Shown: one piece after another, positions 1 through 9,208 of the stretch
Layout of the letters: each line of letters opens with the position of its first letter
Numbering within the stretch: position 1 is the stretch's first letter
Origin: Rhizobium sp. Q54
GTDB taxonomy: Bacteria > Pseudomonadota > Alphaproteobacteria > UBA2966 > CAIVPW01
Reading direction: 5' to 3'
Assembly: GCA_945947575.1 (NCBI GenBank)
Contig: CAMEYM010000010.1
Span: 29,599 to 93,598, forward strand
DNA: 64,000 nucleotides
Notes under the pieces: generated by a model
The model's database searches: none
What the model was told of the DNA's origin: nothing
What the model saw: only the letters and a program-made list of their open reading frames with translations
Made by a program: the position numbers and the translations under genes

Positions 1-54
1 ATCGCCGCCGGCGCGGGCCTGCTCCTGTTCGGCATTCCCGGCCGCAAGGTCTAA
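1..54 (+). CDS. 3' end of an unidentified gene
   Basis: Only the last 17 codons and a TAA stop are inside the window. They read as a small hydrophobic stretch rich in Ala, Gly and Leu followed by a short basic end (PGRKV). That pattern fits the last membrane segment of an integral membrane protein, but too little is visible to name a family. The reading frame is the only one in this stretch that ends cleanly before the convergent ABC transporter gene, whose stop lies 9 bases away. Treat the product as unknown. Confidence 0.35.
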   Translation: MAAGAGLLLFGIPGRKV

Positions 55-63
55 CGACCGCCG

Positions 64-1848
64 CTAGGAGGCGTTGCGCAGCAGCTCGGGTGACTCCGGG
101 TGCTGCAACGACCAGGCGCGGGCGAAGGCGCCGCTTGAGGCTATGAGCACGGACGGTGGTCCCTGCTCGATGATCTTGCCGTCCTCCATCACGATGACGC
201 GGTCCATGGCGCGCAGCGTCGAAAGACGATGCGCGATGGCGATGACCGTGCGTCCCGCCATCAGGCGCCACAGCGCATCCTGTAGCGCGAGCTCGGTCTC
301 GGTGTCGAGGGACGAGGTCGCCTCGTCGAGCACGAGGATCGGCGCGTCCTTGAGGAACGCGCGCGCCACGGCGATGCGCTGCTTCTCGCCACCCGACAGC
401 TTGACACCCTTCTCGCCGACCACGGCGTCGTAGGAGCCCGGCCGCGCCAGGATGAACTCGTGGCAGCCGGCGGCATGCGCCGCCGCTTCCACCGCGGCAT
501 CGTCGGCGCCGGGGCGGCCATAGCGGATGTTCTCGCGGATTGAGCGATGGAACAGCTCGGTGGCCTGCGGCACCTCGCCGATCGACTCGGCGATGCTGGC
601 CTGGGTGAGCGAGCCGATGTCCTGGCCGTCGATGGTGACGCGGCCGGCGGAAATCAGATGCCGGCGCGTCAGCAGCTTCACCAGCGTGCTCTTGCCGGCG
701 CCGGAACGGCCGACCAGCCCGATACGCTCGCCGGCACGAATGTCGAGATTGAGCGCATCGAACACGCGGCGGCCGTCGGGGTAAAGGAACGACACCGTGT
801 CGAAGCGGATGGCGCCGCCGCGCACCGCCAGCGGCTGCGCGCCGGGGGCATCGGGAATGTCATGGTCGCGAGCCAGCGCGTCGAGCGACTCCTTGAGGTC
901 GCCGACGTGCTCGAACATGTTGAGGGCCTCGTCGCCGAGCTGGGCGATCTGCAGGCCGAGCTGCACGCCGACCGTGAGGATCGTGGCGATGGCGCCAGCG
1001 GTGAGCGTGCCGGCGACGACCGACTGCAGCGCCACCCAGGAGATCGCCGAGAGGAAGCCGACCGACAGGAACAGCTGCACGACGCGCATCGCCGTCATGG
1101 AAATGCGCACGTCGCGGGCGCGGCGGTACTCCTCGAGACTGGCGGGCTCGAGGCCTTCCTGCTCGCGCCGCCAGGCGCCGAAGCTGCGCACCACGTCGGC
1201 GTTGGAGATGGTGTCGGCGATGCGGCCCGTCACGCGTGAGCGGGCGCGCGCCGTGCGGCCGACGAGATCGACGACGCGGCGCGCCATCGGCACGGTCACG
1301 ATGACGAACAGGGCGACGAACGCAATGAAGGCGAGCGCGTAGTTCAGCGACACGGTGCCGAGCGTGAAGGCGCCGACCGCGGCGAACGTGCCGATGCGGA
1401 AGAACGGCAGCGCCGACTCGAACAGTCCCGGCATCGACTGGCCGCCGCGGCGAATGCGCTGGTTGATAGCGCCGGCGAAGTTGTCGTTGAAGAAGCGTGT
1501 CGACTGGCCGAGCGTGTGCGCGAACAGGACGCGATCGACGATGACGCGCATCTTCGGCATCGTGAACGCGTTGGCGAACGTGTACATGCGCGTCAGCAGC
1601 GGACCGCCGAGCCAAGCGCTGACCAGCAGCGAGAAGTAGAACGGAATCTCGTCGAAGCGGCCGTGGTTGACCACGTCGATGAGCGTGCCGACAGCGAGCG
1701 GCGCCAGCGCCTGCAAGCCGTGACCGAAGATGGTCAGCGACAGCATCGCCGCCGCGCGCCCCGGCAGCTGGCGGACGACCCACCACGTGAAGGCGAACGG
1801 CGTGCGCGGGAAGACGGGTTCACCCGGGCGGGACAGCGGCGGACTCAT
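64..1848 (-). CDS. ABC exporter, fused membrane and ATPase domains
   Basis: A 594-residue half-transporter of the exporter (MsbA/ATM/glucan exporter) type. Residues about 20-330 form the membrane domain with several hydrophobic segments. The ATPase domain follows, with Walker A GRSGAGKST near residue 378, signature LSGGEKQR near 484, Walker B ILVLDEATSSLD near 502, and the switch His in AIAHRLST. It should work as a homodimer in the inner membrane and export a lipid, peptide or glycan; the substrate cannot be read from sequence. It begins with ATG and stands alone, converging with the gene at the window start. A 510-base intergenic region separates it from divergent rplU and carries operator-like palindromes that might affect it. 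Confidence 0.9.
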   Translation of the reverse strand: MSPPLSRPGEPVFPRTPFAFTWWVVRQLPGRAAAMLSLTIFGHGLQALAPLAVGTLIDVVNHGRFDEIPFYFSLLVSAWLGGPLLTRMYTFANAFTMPKMRVIVDRVLFAHTLGQSTRFFNDNFAGAINQRIRRGGQSMPGLFESALPFFRIGTFAAVGAFTLGTVSLNYALAFIAFVALFVIVTVPMARRVVDLVGRTARARSRVTGRIADTISNADVVRSFGAWRREQEGLEPASLEEYRRARDVRISMTAMRVVQLFLSVGFLSAISWVALQSVVAGTLTAGAIATILTVGVQLGLQIAQLGDEALNMFEHVGDLKESLDALARDHDIPDAPGAQPLAVRGGAIRFDTVSFLYPDGRRVFDALNLDIRAGERIGLVGRSGAGKSTLVKLLTRRHLISAGRVTIDGQDIGSLTQASIAESIGEVPQATELFHRSIRENIRYGRPGADDAAVEAAAHAAGCHEFILARPGSYDAVVGEKGVKLSGGEKQRIAVARAFLKDAPILVLDEATSSLDTETELALQDALWRLMAGRTVIAIAHRLSTLRAMDRVIVMEDGKIIEQGPPSVLIASSGAFARAWSLQHPESPELLRNAS

Positions 1849-2094
1849 GGGACGCGGGACCTGCGCAAGGGAGACGACGACAAAAGCCCTTGGCGCCCGT
1901 GGAGAATGGCTCCGCCGGTTCGCGTTGGGCTGGTTGGATGTAGAACGGCGCGACGCGCGGCCAAGACGCCGACCGTCACGGAGCGATCATATTCCGGGCG
2001 CGACGAACTCGCATCGCCGGTCCAGCCGGCGCCGCTGGCAACGGCCGGAAACGGGTGTTATCTGGAAATCGTCTCACGGCGATGCACTACAATG

Positions 2095-2166
2095 CGTATC
2101 TAGTTGCCGGCTGCACGAGGCGAGCGCCCGCCTCTCTTCTCGGCCCGTGTAGATACGAAATGTATC
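2095..2166. promoter_or_regulatory. Nested palindromes, possible repressor operator
   Basis: CGTATCTA at 2095-2102 is matched by TAGATACG at 2150-2157, a perfect 8-base inverted repeat with a 47-base gap. The right arm starts a second palindrome, GATAC-GAAAT-GTATC (2152-2166). Such short AT-containing palindromes in GC-rich DNA resemble TetR-type operators, but neither neighbouring gene is a TetR regulator. A near-identical 13-mer occurs at 63779-63791. The protein that would bind is unknown. Confidence 0.4.
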
Positions 2167-2272
2167 GCAGTTCCGGCCGGATGTCAAGGGCGCACAGGCC
2201 CGGTGGGGCCGCGCGGCAGAGCTCGGTCATCAGGGCGGGGGACGGAAGTCCCTTTGAAAGCGGCGAAACCCG

Positions 2273-2301
2273 TTGACACTCGGGGCTTGGGCGGCAATTC
2301 T
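2273..2301 (+). promoter_or_regulatory. Probable rplU-rpmA promoter
   Basis: A perfect TTGACA (-35) at 2273-2278 is followed after 17 bases by AATTCT (2296-2301), a weak -10. It lies 58 bases upstream of the rplU start, and no other -35 of this quality occurs in the region. Confidence 0.5.
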
Positions 2302-2358
2302 CCGGCCGCTCAATTCACGGCTGACAGTTTCAACCCCAACAACAGGGGCGGGTCTCCA

Positions 2359-2937
2359 ATGTTCGCGGTCGTTCGCACCGGCGGCAAGCAATACAAAGTT
2401 TCGCCCAACGACGTGATCGTCGTTGAGCGCCTCGCTGGCGATGCCGGTTCGACCATCTCGCTCGACGACGTGCTGATGGTTTCGGACGGCGCCAAGACGA
2501 CCGTTGGTACGCCGACGGTGTCGGGCGCCAAGGTCGCGGCGGAAGTTGTCGATCAGGCGCGCGGCGAGAAGATCGTCGTGCTCAAGTTCCGGCAGCGCAC
2601 GAGGAGCTTTCGCCGCACCAAGGGCCATCGCCAGGAGATCACCGTCCTGCGCGTGACCGAGATCAGCGCGCCGGGCATGACCACCGCCCGCGCCGAGGCG
2701 AAGGCCGCGCGCCCCAAGAAGGAAGCTGCCGAGGGCGAGACGGCGGAAGCCGCCCCGCGCAAGGCGAAGTCCAAGCGCTCGGCCGGCAAGGCCCAGGGCG
2801 CCAAGAAGGCCGCGGCGGCCAAGAAGTCGCCCGCCGCCAAGAAGGCGAAGGCTGCCGCGCCGAAGAAGAAGGCCGCGGCCAAGGGCAAGTCCCAAGGCAA
2901 GTCCAAGGCCAAGAGCAAGGCCAAGAAGGAAGCTTAG
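2359..2937 (+). CDS. rplU: 50S ribosomal protein L21 with a long basic tail
   Basis: Residues 1 to about 104 are a standard bacterial L21, an early-assembling 23S rRNA-binding protein, opening [13 protein letters not shown] and containing the basic [17 protein letters not shown] stretch. The protein then continues for about 85 residues made almost entirely of Lys, Ala, Gly, Pro and Ser, giving 192 residues against about 103 in Escherichia coli. The ATG at 2359 was chosen because L21 homology begins exactly there, although the frame is open further upstream. rpmA follows after 2 bases, so the two are co-transcribed. The tail is Lys/Ala-rich like those of RsfS and the VOC protein in this window. 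Confidence 0.96.
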   Translation: MFAVVRTGGKQYKVSPNDVIVVERLAGDAGSTISLDDVLMVSDGAKTTVGTPTVSGAKVAAEVVDQARGEKIVVLKFRQRTRSFRRTKGHRQEITVLRVTEISAPGMTTARAEAKAARPKKEAAEGETAEAAPRKAKSKRSAGKAQGAKKAAAAKKSPAAKKAKAAAPKKKAAAKGKSQGKSKAKSKAKKEA

Positions 2938-2939
2938 TC

Positions 2940-3200
2940 ATGGCACATAAGAAAGCCGGCGGCTCCACGCGCAACGGGCGCGACTCAGCGGGCAAGCACC
3001 TGGGCGTGAAGAAGTTCGGCGGCGAGCACGTCATCTCGGGCAACATCCTGGTGCGCCAGCGCGGCACCGAGTACCACCCGGGCCCGAACGTCGGCATCGG
3101 CCGCGACCACACCCTGTTCGCCACGGCGGACGGCCAGGTGAAGTTCAAAGTCACCACCGGCGGCCGCCGCTACATCTCGGTCGATGAGAAGTCCAAGTAG
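2940..3200 (+). CDS. rpmA: 50S ribosomal protein L27
   Basis: An 86-residue L27 that starts [16 protein letters not shown], the mature form of the flexible N-terminal arm that reaches the peptidyl transferase centre. There is no Firmicutes-type cleaved extension before it. The conserved core with RQRGT and [16 protein letters not shown] is intact and the length is normal. It sits 2 bases after rplU and is followed by a strong hairpin terminator, closing a two-gene operon. Confidence 0.98.
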   Translation: MAHKKAGGSTRNGRDSAGKHLGVKKFGGEHVISGNILVRQRGTEYHPGPNVGIGRDHTLFATADGQVKFKVTTGGRRYISVDEKSK

Positions 3201-3229
3201 CGCGCTAGCGCACAGCGACACCAAATACG

Positions 3230-3265
3230 AACGGGCCCGCCGATGAGGCGGGCCCGTTGTCATTT
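3230..3265 (+). terminator. Terminator of rplU-rpmA
   Basis: A 12-base perfect stem (3230-3241 with 3247-3258) built on CGGGCCCGCC, with a 5-base loop, starting 29 bases after the rpmA stop. The downstream T-tract is weak (TTGTCATTTC). Confidence 0.8.
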
Positions 3266-3301
3266 CTGAGGTCGCACGAGCCTTCCCCACCATCGAGCAC
3301 A

Positions 3302-3535
3302 TCAAAGCGGCGGGGACGCGGTTTCCTCATCGGGCGCGGCGAACTCCAAGAGATCGCCGGGTTGGCAGTGCAGCGCGGCGCAGATCGCTTCCAGTGTCGA
3401 GAAGCGCACGGCGCGCGCCTTGCCGGTTTTCAGGATCGACAGGTTGGCGAGCGTGATGCCGATGCGGTCGGCGAGCTCGGTCAGGGTCATGCGGCGCTCG
3501 TGCAGCATGTCGTCGAGTTTCACGAGGATGGGCAC
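3302..3535 (-). CDS. XRE/Cro-type small DNA-binding regulator
   Basis: A 77-residue protein that is almost only a helix-turn-helix domain of the YozG/HTH_26 kind: LTELADRIGITLANLSILKTGKA gives the two helices, and a CQPGDLLE ending is typical of this family. It starts with GTG three bases after the stop of the DUF2975 gene, so both are made from one transcript. In Bacillus the same pairing (YoaS with YozG) exists. The family usually represses its own operon; the 41-base palindrome upstream of the partner gene is the natural candidate site. The inducing signal is unknown. Confidence 0.85.
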   Translation of the reverse strand: MPILVKLDDMLHERRMTLTELADRIGITLANLSILKTGKARAVRFSTLEAICAALHCQPGDLLEFAAPDEETASPPL

Positions 3536-3538
3536 GGA

Positions 3539-4060
3539 TCAGACCGTCCCTTCGAGGTCGGCGCGCATGCGGGCGCCGTGCTCGAACACGCGCGCCAGCA
3601 CGAACAGCAGCAACACCGCGAGCCAGGGGTTGAAGGAAAAGCTCCACTCGATGTCGAGCGGGCGCTCGTCAGTCGAAGCACCGGTGATGACGGCGCCGAC
3701 GAGCAGGTGCAGCATTTCGAGACCGAGCAGCGTCCAGGCGATGGTCTGCAGGCGGACGGCGTTGGCGAGGACGAACGCATCGCCGGCGCGCACCGTATCG
3801 ACGATGGCGAGCAGGCGCGTAAGGAAGATGTGGTTGAGCGGAATGCTGGCGATGCCGATGGCGGCGATGCCGCGCATGCCCATCACCAGCGGCATCGTTG
3901 CCGGCGACAGCGGCTCGCCGACCGCACCGGCCATCAACGTCTCCTCGAAGAGGAAGCTGGCGGCCAGCAGCGCGGCGATGCCGGCGCCGACCACGAGATT
4001 GAGGACGAGGAGCACCCGCAGGAGGGTGCGCGAGGCGGCCAGGGCGGGCGTGGAGGACAT
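3539..4060 (-). CDS. DUF2975 family membrane protein
   Basis: A 173-residue protein with four hydrophobic segments, at about residues 12-38, 55-78, 100-125 and 143-160. The spacing and the pairing with a tiny XRE regulator match DUF2975 (YoaS-like) proteins of the inner membrane, whose function is not established. It is first in a two-gene minus-strand operon and its ATG lies 15 bases from a large palindrome. The neighbourhood gives no hint of substrate. A reasonable inference is that the membrane protein senses something and its partner adjusts expression of the pair. Confidence 0.8.
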   Translation of the reverse strand: MSSTPALAASRTLLRVLLVLNLVVGAGIAALLAASFLFEETLMAGAVGEPLSPATMPLVMGMRGIAAIGIASIPLNHIFLTRLLAIVDTVRAGDAFVLANAVRLQTIAWTLLGLEMLHLLVGAVITGASTDERPLDIEWSFSFNPWLAVLLLFVLARVFEHGARMRADLEGTV

Positions 4061-4074
4061 GGCGAGAACCGGGA

Positions 4075-4125
4075 TCGATGCGCGAATTATCGACTATCGA
4101 TAATTCGTGCATCGAAGATCGTCAA
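4075..4125 (-). promoter_or_regulatory. Promoter and operator of the DUF2975-XRE operon
   Basis: On the minus strand, TTGACG (complement of 4120-4125) is followed after 17 bases by TATCGA (complement of 4097-4102). A 41-base palindrome, 4075-4115, lies across it: 19-base arms with one mismatch around a CTA centre, the inner arms being CGAATTATCGA and its complement. It covers the -10 and most of the spacer, the classic place for a self-repressing operator. A further TATCGATAAT-like half site is at 4132-4141. Confidence 0.65.
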
Positions 4126-4511
4126 GAGAAATATCGATAATCAATAATTACCCTCGAGCACCCGCCGCGTACCGGCTTCTCGCGCGGACTCCTAGGGTGC
4201 AGCCCCGACTGTACGGAACCGCGACTACGGCTAGGTTGCCGCTCGGGCGCTTCCCCCGCGCCCTCTAGAGAACGTCCCCAAAGAAAGCCCTCCCGCCCTC
4301 CCCCGGCGCGAGGGCTTTCGCTTGTCTGGGGGTCGGAGCGGGACCCAAGCGTCCGTGGCTCACGAGCTCATGCTTCGACCGGCTAGCATGAGGAGTACGT
4401 GTTGGCCGCCCATGACGGCGGCCTGTGCGACCCCCCACCCCAGCCCTCCCCGGCAAGGGGGGAGGGCCACCGCCCTCCCGCCCGCAAGCGAGAAAGAGAG
4501 AGGGGCGGGTT
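4126..4511. other. Gene-free stretch with hairpins
   Basis: No gene is supported. The left end is AT-rich (4129-4150) beside the XRE operator. A 10-base inverted repeat GAAAGCCCTC / GAGGGCTTTC lies at 4283-4319 with a 17-base loop. A palindromic repeat copy is at 4431-4466, and 4470-4511 is a purine-rich continuation of it that runs up to the stop of the next minus-strand gene. Confidence 0.5.
4431..4466 (+). repeat. Palindromic GC repeat, copy A
   Basis: CCCCAGCCCTCCCC followed after a short centre by AAGGGGGGAGGG forms a strong hairpin. Its 30-base core (4437-4466) differs from the copy inside mtaB (62309-62347) at only two positions and is clearly related to the copy at 25936-25972. It lies just past the 3' end of the GNAT-cNMP gene. 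Confidence 0.75.
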
Positions 4512-5645
4512 CTAGGCGACGAGGTTGGTTGTCGCGCGGAGGCGACGGGCGAGGATGGCGGCGAGGTTGAGGTTGATGCGGGCGAGGACCGTGGGATCGA
4601 GGCCCTTCACGCCGGCGAAGCGGGACGGCTGGATGCGCAGCATGTTGCCGTTGGAGAGGGCGACGACGTCGGCGGTGCGGCCTTCGCCGAGGAGCATGCT
4701 CATCTCGCCGATGAGGTCGCCGGGGCCGAGGGTGGTGACGATGGTCTTGCGGCCCATGGGGCTGGTCTTCACCACCTGCAGGAAGCCTGTGCGCACCAGG
4801 TAGACGTCGCGCCCGCGCGCCGAGGCGTCGATGACCTGGTCGCCGACGTGGAAGTCGACCTCGGGCACCCCATCGAGGAAGGCATCGATGTCCGGGTGCG
4901 AGATGCCGCGGAACAACTCCATGTCGAGGAGCGAGGGCGAGGAATCGACCATGTCGTGGGCGTTGAGCGGGCCGTTGTCGATCCCGGCCGGGGCCTCGAC
5001 AGGGCCTTCGGTCAGCTCGCGGAAGAAGCGCGCTGCCGCGGGCACATGGCTTTGGCCGTGGTCGATGAGCGCCGGCAGCAGGCGCGAGCGGATCGATGCG
5101 AGGTGCTCGAGGTCGTGCGCGACGAGGCACATGGGCACGCCGATGCCGCCGCGCGGATACCGGAAATGCGGCGCGTGGCAGCGAAAGCCCAAGCGCTCGT
5201 AGAGGGCGACGGATTCCGGGTCGCAGTCGATGAAGACGAACCAGGGCGCCGGGTATTTGGAGAGTTCATCCACGACGGCGCCGACCAGCGAGGCGAACGC
5301 GGGCGTGGTCCGGTACTTGGACAGGACTGCGGCTTTGCGCACCTGGAAGACGTTCTTCTTGGAGCACGCGTCGGCGACCGGGGTCAGGTTGAGGGTCTGG
5401 ACGCGCTCGGCGTCGAAGTCCGCCCCGCCCCACCAGTCGATCGCAACGGTGCCGATCGGCTCCGTGCCGTCGTAGGCGACCAGGATGGTGGCCTTGGCGT
5501 CGGCCTCCTCGACGATGCCCTTGGCGGCCGTCACGCCCATGATGTCGTAGCCGAGGTCGCCGACCAGGACCGTGTAGCGCAGCCGATAGGCATCCCGGCG
5601 CGCCTCGTCCGTGCGCACGGTCTCGATCCGGAAGTCCGCCCCCAT
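4512..5645 (-). CDS. GNAT-type acetyltransferase fused to a cyclic-nucleotide-binding domain
   Basis: A 377-residue two-domain protein. Residues 5-190 look like a GNAT/autoinducer-synthase-type acyltransferase: [13 protein letters not shown] near 21, a [15 protein letters not shown] strand pair at 57-70, and the late [10 protein letters not shown] element at 146-155. Residues 240-377 are a CRP-like cyclic-nucleotide-binding fold with the phosphate-binding cassette [19 protein letters not shown]; the cassette Glu314 and Arg323 are present, so nucleotide binding is plausible. The order is the reverse of mycobacterial cAMP-controlled lysine acetyltransferases, where the cyclic-nucleotide domain is N-terminal. 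There is no helix-turn-helix. The ATG at 5645 is where homology begins. It diverges from obgE. Substrate unknown. Confidence 0.8.
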   Translation of the reverse strand: MGADFRIETVRTDEARRDAYRLRYTVLVGDLGYDIMGVTAAKGIVEEADAKATILVAYDGTEPIGTVAIDWWGGADFDAERVQTLNLTPVADACSKKNVFQVRKAAVLSKYRTTPAFASLVGAVVDELSKYPAPWFVFIDCDPESVALYERLGFRCHAPHFRYPRGGIGVPMCLVAHDLEHLASIRSRLLPALIDHGQSHVPAAARFFRELTEGPVEAPAGIDNGPLNAHDMVDSSPSLLDMELFRGISHPDIDAFLDGVPEVDFHVGDQVIDASARGRDVYLVRTGFLQVVKTSPMGRKTIVTTLGPGDLIGEMSMLLGEGRTADVVALSNGNMLRIQPSRFAGVKGLDPTVLARINLNLAAILARRLRATTNLVA

Positions 5646-5751
5646 AGCCCCTCTCCCCCTGCCAAACTCTAGCATCTTGGCTCGAGAGCAACAGTGGGCC
5701 GATGGGCGCGCGCGGGTTGTCTTTCGGCCCGTTTGGCCGCATGTAACGCCC

Positions 5752-6783
5752 ATGAAGTTCCTCGACCAGGCCAAGGTGGCCATCCGCGCCGGCAAGGGCG
5801 GGCCCGGCGCCATGAGCTTCCGGCGCGAGAAGAACCTCGAGTTCGGCGGCCCCCACGGCGGCAACGGCGGGCGCGGCGGCGACGTTTGGGCCGAGGCCGC
5901 GGCGGGGCTCAATACCCTCATCGACTTCCGCTACCAGCAGCACTTCAAGGCGCAAAACGGGGCGCCCGGCGGGGCTTATCAGCGCTCCGGCGCCAACGGC
6001 GCCGACCTCGTCCTGCTGGTGCCGCCCGGCACCGAGATCATCGACGACGCCACCGAAGAGGTGCTGGCCGAGCTGAACGAGCCGGGCCAACGCATGCTGC
6101 TGGCCAAGGGCGGCGACGGCGGCATGGGCAATGCGCATTACAAGTCATCCACCAATCGGGCGCCGCGCAAGACGACGCCCGGCTATCCGGGCGAGGACCG
6201 CGAACTGCGCCTGCGCCTGAAGCTGATCGCGGACGCGGGGCTGGTGGGGCTGCCGAACGCGGGCAAGTCGACGTTCTTGTCGGCGGTGTCGCGCGCCAAG
6301 CCGAAGGTCGCCGACTATCCGTTCACAACGCTGCATCCGCATCTCGGCGTGGTGCGCGCGGGCGAACGCGAGTTCGTGCTCGCCGATCTGCCCGGACTGA
6401 TCGAAGGCGCGCACGAAGGCGTCGGCCTCGGCGACCAATTCCTGGGGCACGTCGAGCGCTGCCGCGTGCTGCTGCACCTGGTCGATGCGACCCAGGACAA
6501 CGTCGCCCTGGCGTGGCGCACGGTGCGCACGGAGCTCGAAGCGTACGGCGCTGGGCTGTCGGAGAAGCCCGAGGTCTTGGCGCTGTCGAAGTGCGACGCG
6601 CTGACCGAGGACGAGATCAAGAAGAAGCGCATGGCACTGAAGCGAGCCGCCAAGAACGACGTGCTGACCATCTCCGCGGTGAGCGGCGACGGCATGCCGG
6701 CCGCGCTGCACCGGATATTCGCCATCGTGCGGCCCGATCCGAAGGCGGCGGCCGGCGAAGCCGACCAGGCCTGGACGCCGTGA
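5752..6783 (+). CDS. obgE: Obg-family ribosome-associated GTPase
   Basis: A 343-residue Obg/CgtA GTPase acting in late 50S assembly and stress control. The glycine-rich Obg fold fills residues 1-158, with many GGxGG repeats such as [15 protein letters not shown]. The G domain follows, with G1 [10 protein letters not shown]3 [10 protein letters not shown]4 SKCD in place of NKxD and a G5 SAV. There is no long acidic C-terminal extension. ATG 5752 was chosen because MKFLDQAKV is the canonical Obg start. It begins a plus-strand operon and its TGA overlaps the proB start; in many alphaproteobacteria obgE likewise lies after rplU-rpmA and before proB. Confidence 0.96.
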   Translation: MKFLDQAKVAIRAGKGGPGAMSFRREKNLEFGGPHGGNGGRGGDVWAEAAAGLNTLIDFRYQQHFKAQNGAPGGAYQRSGANGADLVLLVPPGTEIIDDATEEVLAELNEPGQRMLLAKGGDGGMGNAHYKSSTNRAPRKTTPGYPGEDRELRLRLKLIADAGLVGLPNAGKSTFLSAVSRAKPKVADYPFTTLHPHLGVVRAGEREFVLADLPGLIEGAHEGVGLGDQFLGHVERCRVLLHLVDATQDNVALAWRTVRTELEAYGAGLSEKPEVLALSKCDALTEDEIKKKRMALKRAAKNDVLTISAVSGDGMPAALHRIFAIVRPDPKAAAGEADQAWTP

Positions 6784-7928
6784 GCGAGTCGCTCGCCAAG
6801 GCGAAACGAGTCGTCGTCAAGATCGGCTCGTCGCTGCTGGTCGATGGCGTCAGTGGTGCGTTGCGCTTGGGCTGGCTGGGTGCGCTGGCGGCGGACGTCG
6901 CACGCATGCAGCACCGCGGGCAGGACGTGGTGATCGTCTCGTCGGGAGCGATTGCGCTCGGGCGGCGCGCGCTCAAGCTGGCGGCGGGTGCGCTGAAGCT
7001 GGAGGAGAAGCAGGCAGCAGCGGCGTCGGGACAGATCCGGCTGGCGCATGCCTATCAAGAGGCGCTGGGCAAGTTCGGCATCGGCGCGGCGCAGGTGCTA
7101 CTGACCGGCGACGACACCGAGTCGCGGCGGCGCTACCTCAACGCGCGCACGACGCTGACGACGCTGTTGGACCTCAAGGCGGTTCCCGTCATCAACGAGA
7201 ACGACACGGTGGCGACGGAGGAGATCCGATACGGCGACAATGATCGCCTGGCGGCGCGCGTGGCACAGATGGTGTCGGCGGACTGCCTGGTGCTGCTGTC
7301 CGACATCGACGGACTCTACGACGCCAATCCGGCGACCAACCCGAATGCAAAGCCCATCGCCGAAGTGCGCGAGGTGACTGCCGCTATCGAGGCGATGGCG
7401 GGCTCGACCTCGAGCGTCGACATGGGCACCGGCGGCATGGTCACCAAACTTGCCGCGGCGAAGATCGCCATGGCGGCCGGCTGCCGCATGGTGCTCGCCG
7501 ACGGGCGCAAGGAAGGCGCGCTGGCCGCGATCGAGAGCGGCGCGCGCTGCACGTGGTTCGTGCCAAACGCCAGCCCGCGCACGGCGCGCAAGAACTGGAT
7601 CGCCAGCGGCTTGAAGCCGTCGGGAACGTTGGTGCTGGACGCGGGCGCGGTGGGCGCGCTGGCCAAGGGCAAGAGCCTGCTGCCGGCCGGCGTCGTCAGC
7701 ATCAAGGGCGACTTCCAGCGCGGCGACGCGGTCATCCTGCAGAGCGCGAGCGGGGTCGAGGTGGGGCGCGGGCTGTCGGCATATTCGGCGGCCGACGCGC
7801 GCCGCATCGTCGGGCACAAAAGCGGTGAAATCGAGGGGTTGCTGGGCTACCGTGGCCGCGACGAGATGGTCCACCGCGACGACCTCGTCATCACCGAAGA
7901 ATTGGTCTCGTCTGGGGTCGACGGATGA
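6780..7928 (+). CDS. proB: Glutamate 5-kinase
   Basis: Makes gamma-glutamyl phosphate from glutamate and ATP, the first step of proline synthesis. The amino acid kinase domain covers residues 1-260, with KIGSSLL near the start, the VSSGAIA loop, the INENDTV element and the [13 protein letters not shown] loop. A PUA domain occupies about 280-370, so this is the long form (382 residues). The start is GTG at 6780, sharing four bases (GTGA) with the obgE stop, and its own TGA overlaps the proA ATG. Feedback inhibition by proline is usual for the family; nothing here suggests its loss. Confidence 0.96.
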   Translation: MSESLAKAKRVVVKIGSSLLVDGVSGALRLGWLGALAADVARMQHRGQDVVIVSSGAIALGRRALKLAAGALKLEEKQAAAASGQIRLAHAYQEALGKFGIGAAQVLLTGDDTESRRRYLNARTTLTTLLDLKAVPVINENDTVATEEIRYGDNDRLAARVAQMVSADCLVLLSDIDGLYDANPATNPNAKPIAEVREVTAAIEAMAGSTSSVDMGTGGMVTKLAAAKIAMAAGCRMVLADGRKEGALAAIESGARCTWFVPNASPRTARKNWIASGLKPSGTLVLDAGAVGALAKGKSLLPAGVVSIKGDFQRGDAVILQSASGVEVGRGLSAYSAADARRIVGHKSGEIEGLLGYRGRDEMVHRDDLVITEELVSSGVDG

Positions 7929-9208
7929 CGCCCACACCGGCGCGCAAGGAACAAGAGTCCGACATTCGCATCCTCATGCGCGACATGGGCGTACGCGCGC
8001 GTGCCGCCGCCGGACCGCTTGCCCGCGCCACGACCGAGCAGAAGAACAAGGCGCTCGCGGTCGCGTCCATGCGCGTGATCGCTGACGCGCAGGCGATCTT
8101 GCGCGCCAACGCCCTCGACCTCGCCGAGGCGAAGGATCTGTCGGACGCGATGTTCGACCGCCTGAAGCTGGACCAGAAGCGCATCGACGGCATCGCCAAG
8201 GGCCTGCGCGACGTGGCCGCCCTGCCCGATCCGGTCGGCGAGATCATGGCCGAGTGGCCGCGGCCGAACGGCATGCGCATCGCGCGCGTGCGCGTGCCGC
8301 TGGGCGTCGTCGGGGTTATCTACGAGTCGCGGCCGAACGTCACGGCGGACGCGGCGGCGTTGTGCCTGAAGGCCGGCAATCCGGTGATCCTGCGCGGCGG
8401 TTCCGAGAGCCTGCATTCGAGCCAGGCGCTGTACGAGTGCCTGCGCGCCGGACTGGAAGCGGCGGGACTGCCCGAGGGCGCCATCCAGCTGGTGCCGACG
8501 CGCGATCGCGCCGCGGTCGGAGAGATGCTGACGATGGTCGAGTTCATCGACGTGGTGGTGCCGCGGGGCGGGCGCAGCCTAGTCGATCGCGTGCAGCGCG
8601 AGAGCCGCGTGGCGGTGTTCGCGCACCTCGAAGGCATCTGCCACACGTACGTGCACAGCGCCGCCGACCTTGAGATGGCACGCAAGGTGACGCTCAACGC
8701 CAAGATGCGGCGCACCGGCATCTGCGGCGCCACCGAGACGCTGCTGGTGGATCGCGCGGTGGCGAAGACGCACCTCGTGCCGATCCTCGACGATCTCGCC
8801 AAGGCGGGATGCGAGTTGCGCGGCGACGCGGCAACACAAGCGCTCGACAAGCGCGTTGTACCGGCGACCGAACAGGATTGGCGCACCGAGTATCTCGACG
8901 CGATCATTGCGGTGCGCGTCGTGGACGGCATCGATCAGGCGATCGAGCACATCAACACCTACGGCTCGCACCACACCGACTGCATCGTCACGGCGGACGC
9001 CAAGGCGGCGGAGCAGTTCATCGGCGAAGTGGATTCGGCGATCGTGCTGCACAACGCCTCGACCCAGTTCGCCGACGGCGGCGAGTTCGGCTTCGGCGCC
9101 GAGATCGGCATCTCGACCGGACGGCTGCACGCGCGCGGGCCGGTCGGCGTCGAGCAGCTGACGACTTATAAGTATGTCGTGCGCGGCACCGGCCAGACGC
9201 GGCCCTAA
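7925..9208 (+). CDS. proA: Gamma-glutamyl phosphate reductase
   Basis: Second enzyme of proline synthesis, reducing gamma-glutamyl phosphate with NADPH to glutamate semialdehyde. At 427 residues it is of normal length. The aldehyde dehydrogenase-like fold shows the catalytic cysteine in [10 protein letters not shown] (Cys near 267), the VPRGG nucleotide-site motif and the family [10 protein letters not shown] and [20 protein letters not shown] segments near the C-terminus. Translation is coupled to proB by an ATGA overlap, which suits two enzymes passing an unstable intermediate. Confidence 0.97.
   Translation: MTPTPARKEQESDIRILMRDMGVRARAAAGPLARATTEQKNKALAVASMRVIADAQAILRANALDLAEAKDLSDAMFDRLKLDQKRIDGIAKGLRDVAALPDPVGEIMAEWPRPNGMRIARVRVPLGVVGVIYESRPNVTADAAALCLKAGNPVILRGGSESLHSSQALYECLRAGLEAAGLPEGAIQLVPTRDRAAVGEMLTMVEFIDVVVPRGGRSLVDRVQRESRVAVFAHLEGICHTYVHSAADLEMARKVTLNAKMRRTGICGATETLLVDRAVAKTHLVPILDDLAKAGCELRGDAATQALDKRVVPATEQDWRTEYLDAIIAVRVVDGIDQAIEHINTYGSHHTDCIVTADAKAAEQFIGEVDSAIVLHNASTQFADGGEFGFGAEIGISTGRLHARGPVGVEQLTTYKYVVRGTGQTRP

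Larger units (their letters stand above)
1849..2358. other. 510-base intergenic region between the ABC gene and rplU
   Basis: No convincing gene was found; open frames here are continuations of neighbours without a ribosome site or recognisable product. The stretch holds a TACAAT hexamer at 2088-2093, the operator-like palindromes at 2095-2166, a short GGGAC/GTCCC hairpin near 2238-2251 and the rplU promoter at 2273-2301. I looked for a tRNA, which would be plausible upstream of rplU, and found no T-loop or acceptor pairing. Confidence 0.5.

Noticed and set aside
547..1786. Long open frames opposite the ABC transporter gene
   Set aside because: They shadow a clear ABC protein, consist of Arg/Ala/Gly-rich noise and have no ribosome site or family motif.
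2060..2270. Possible tRNA upstream of rplU
   Set aside because: No T-loop, no acceptor stem pairing and no anticodon arm could be built; the inverted repeat is better read as an operator.
3302..4060. XRE regulator pair as a toxin-antitoxin system
   Set aside because: The partner is a four-helix DUF2975 membrane protein, not a toxin family, and this pairing is known elsewhere.
5694..6779. Upstream extension of the proB frame across obgE
   Set aside because: The extension is out-of-frame noise within obgE; ProB homology begins at the GTG at 6780.
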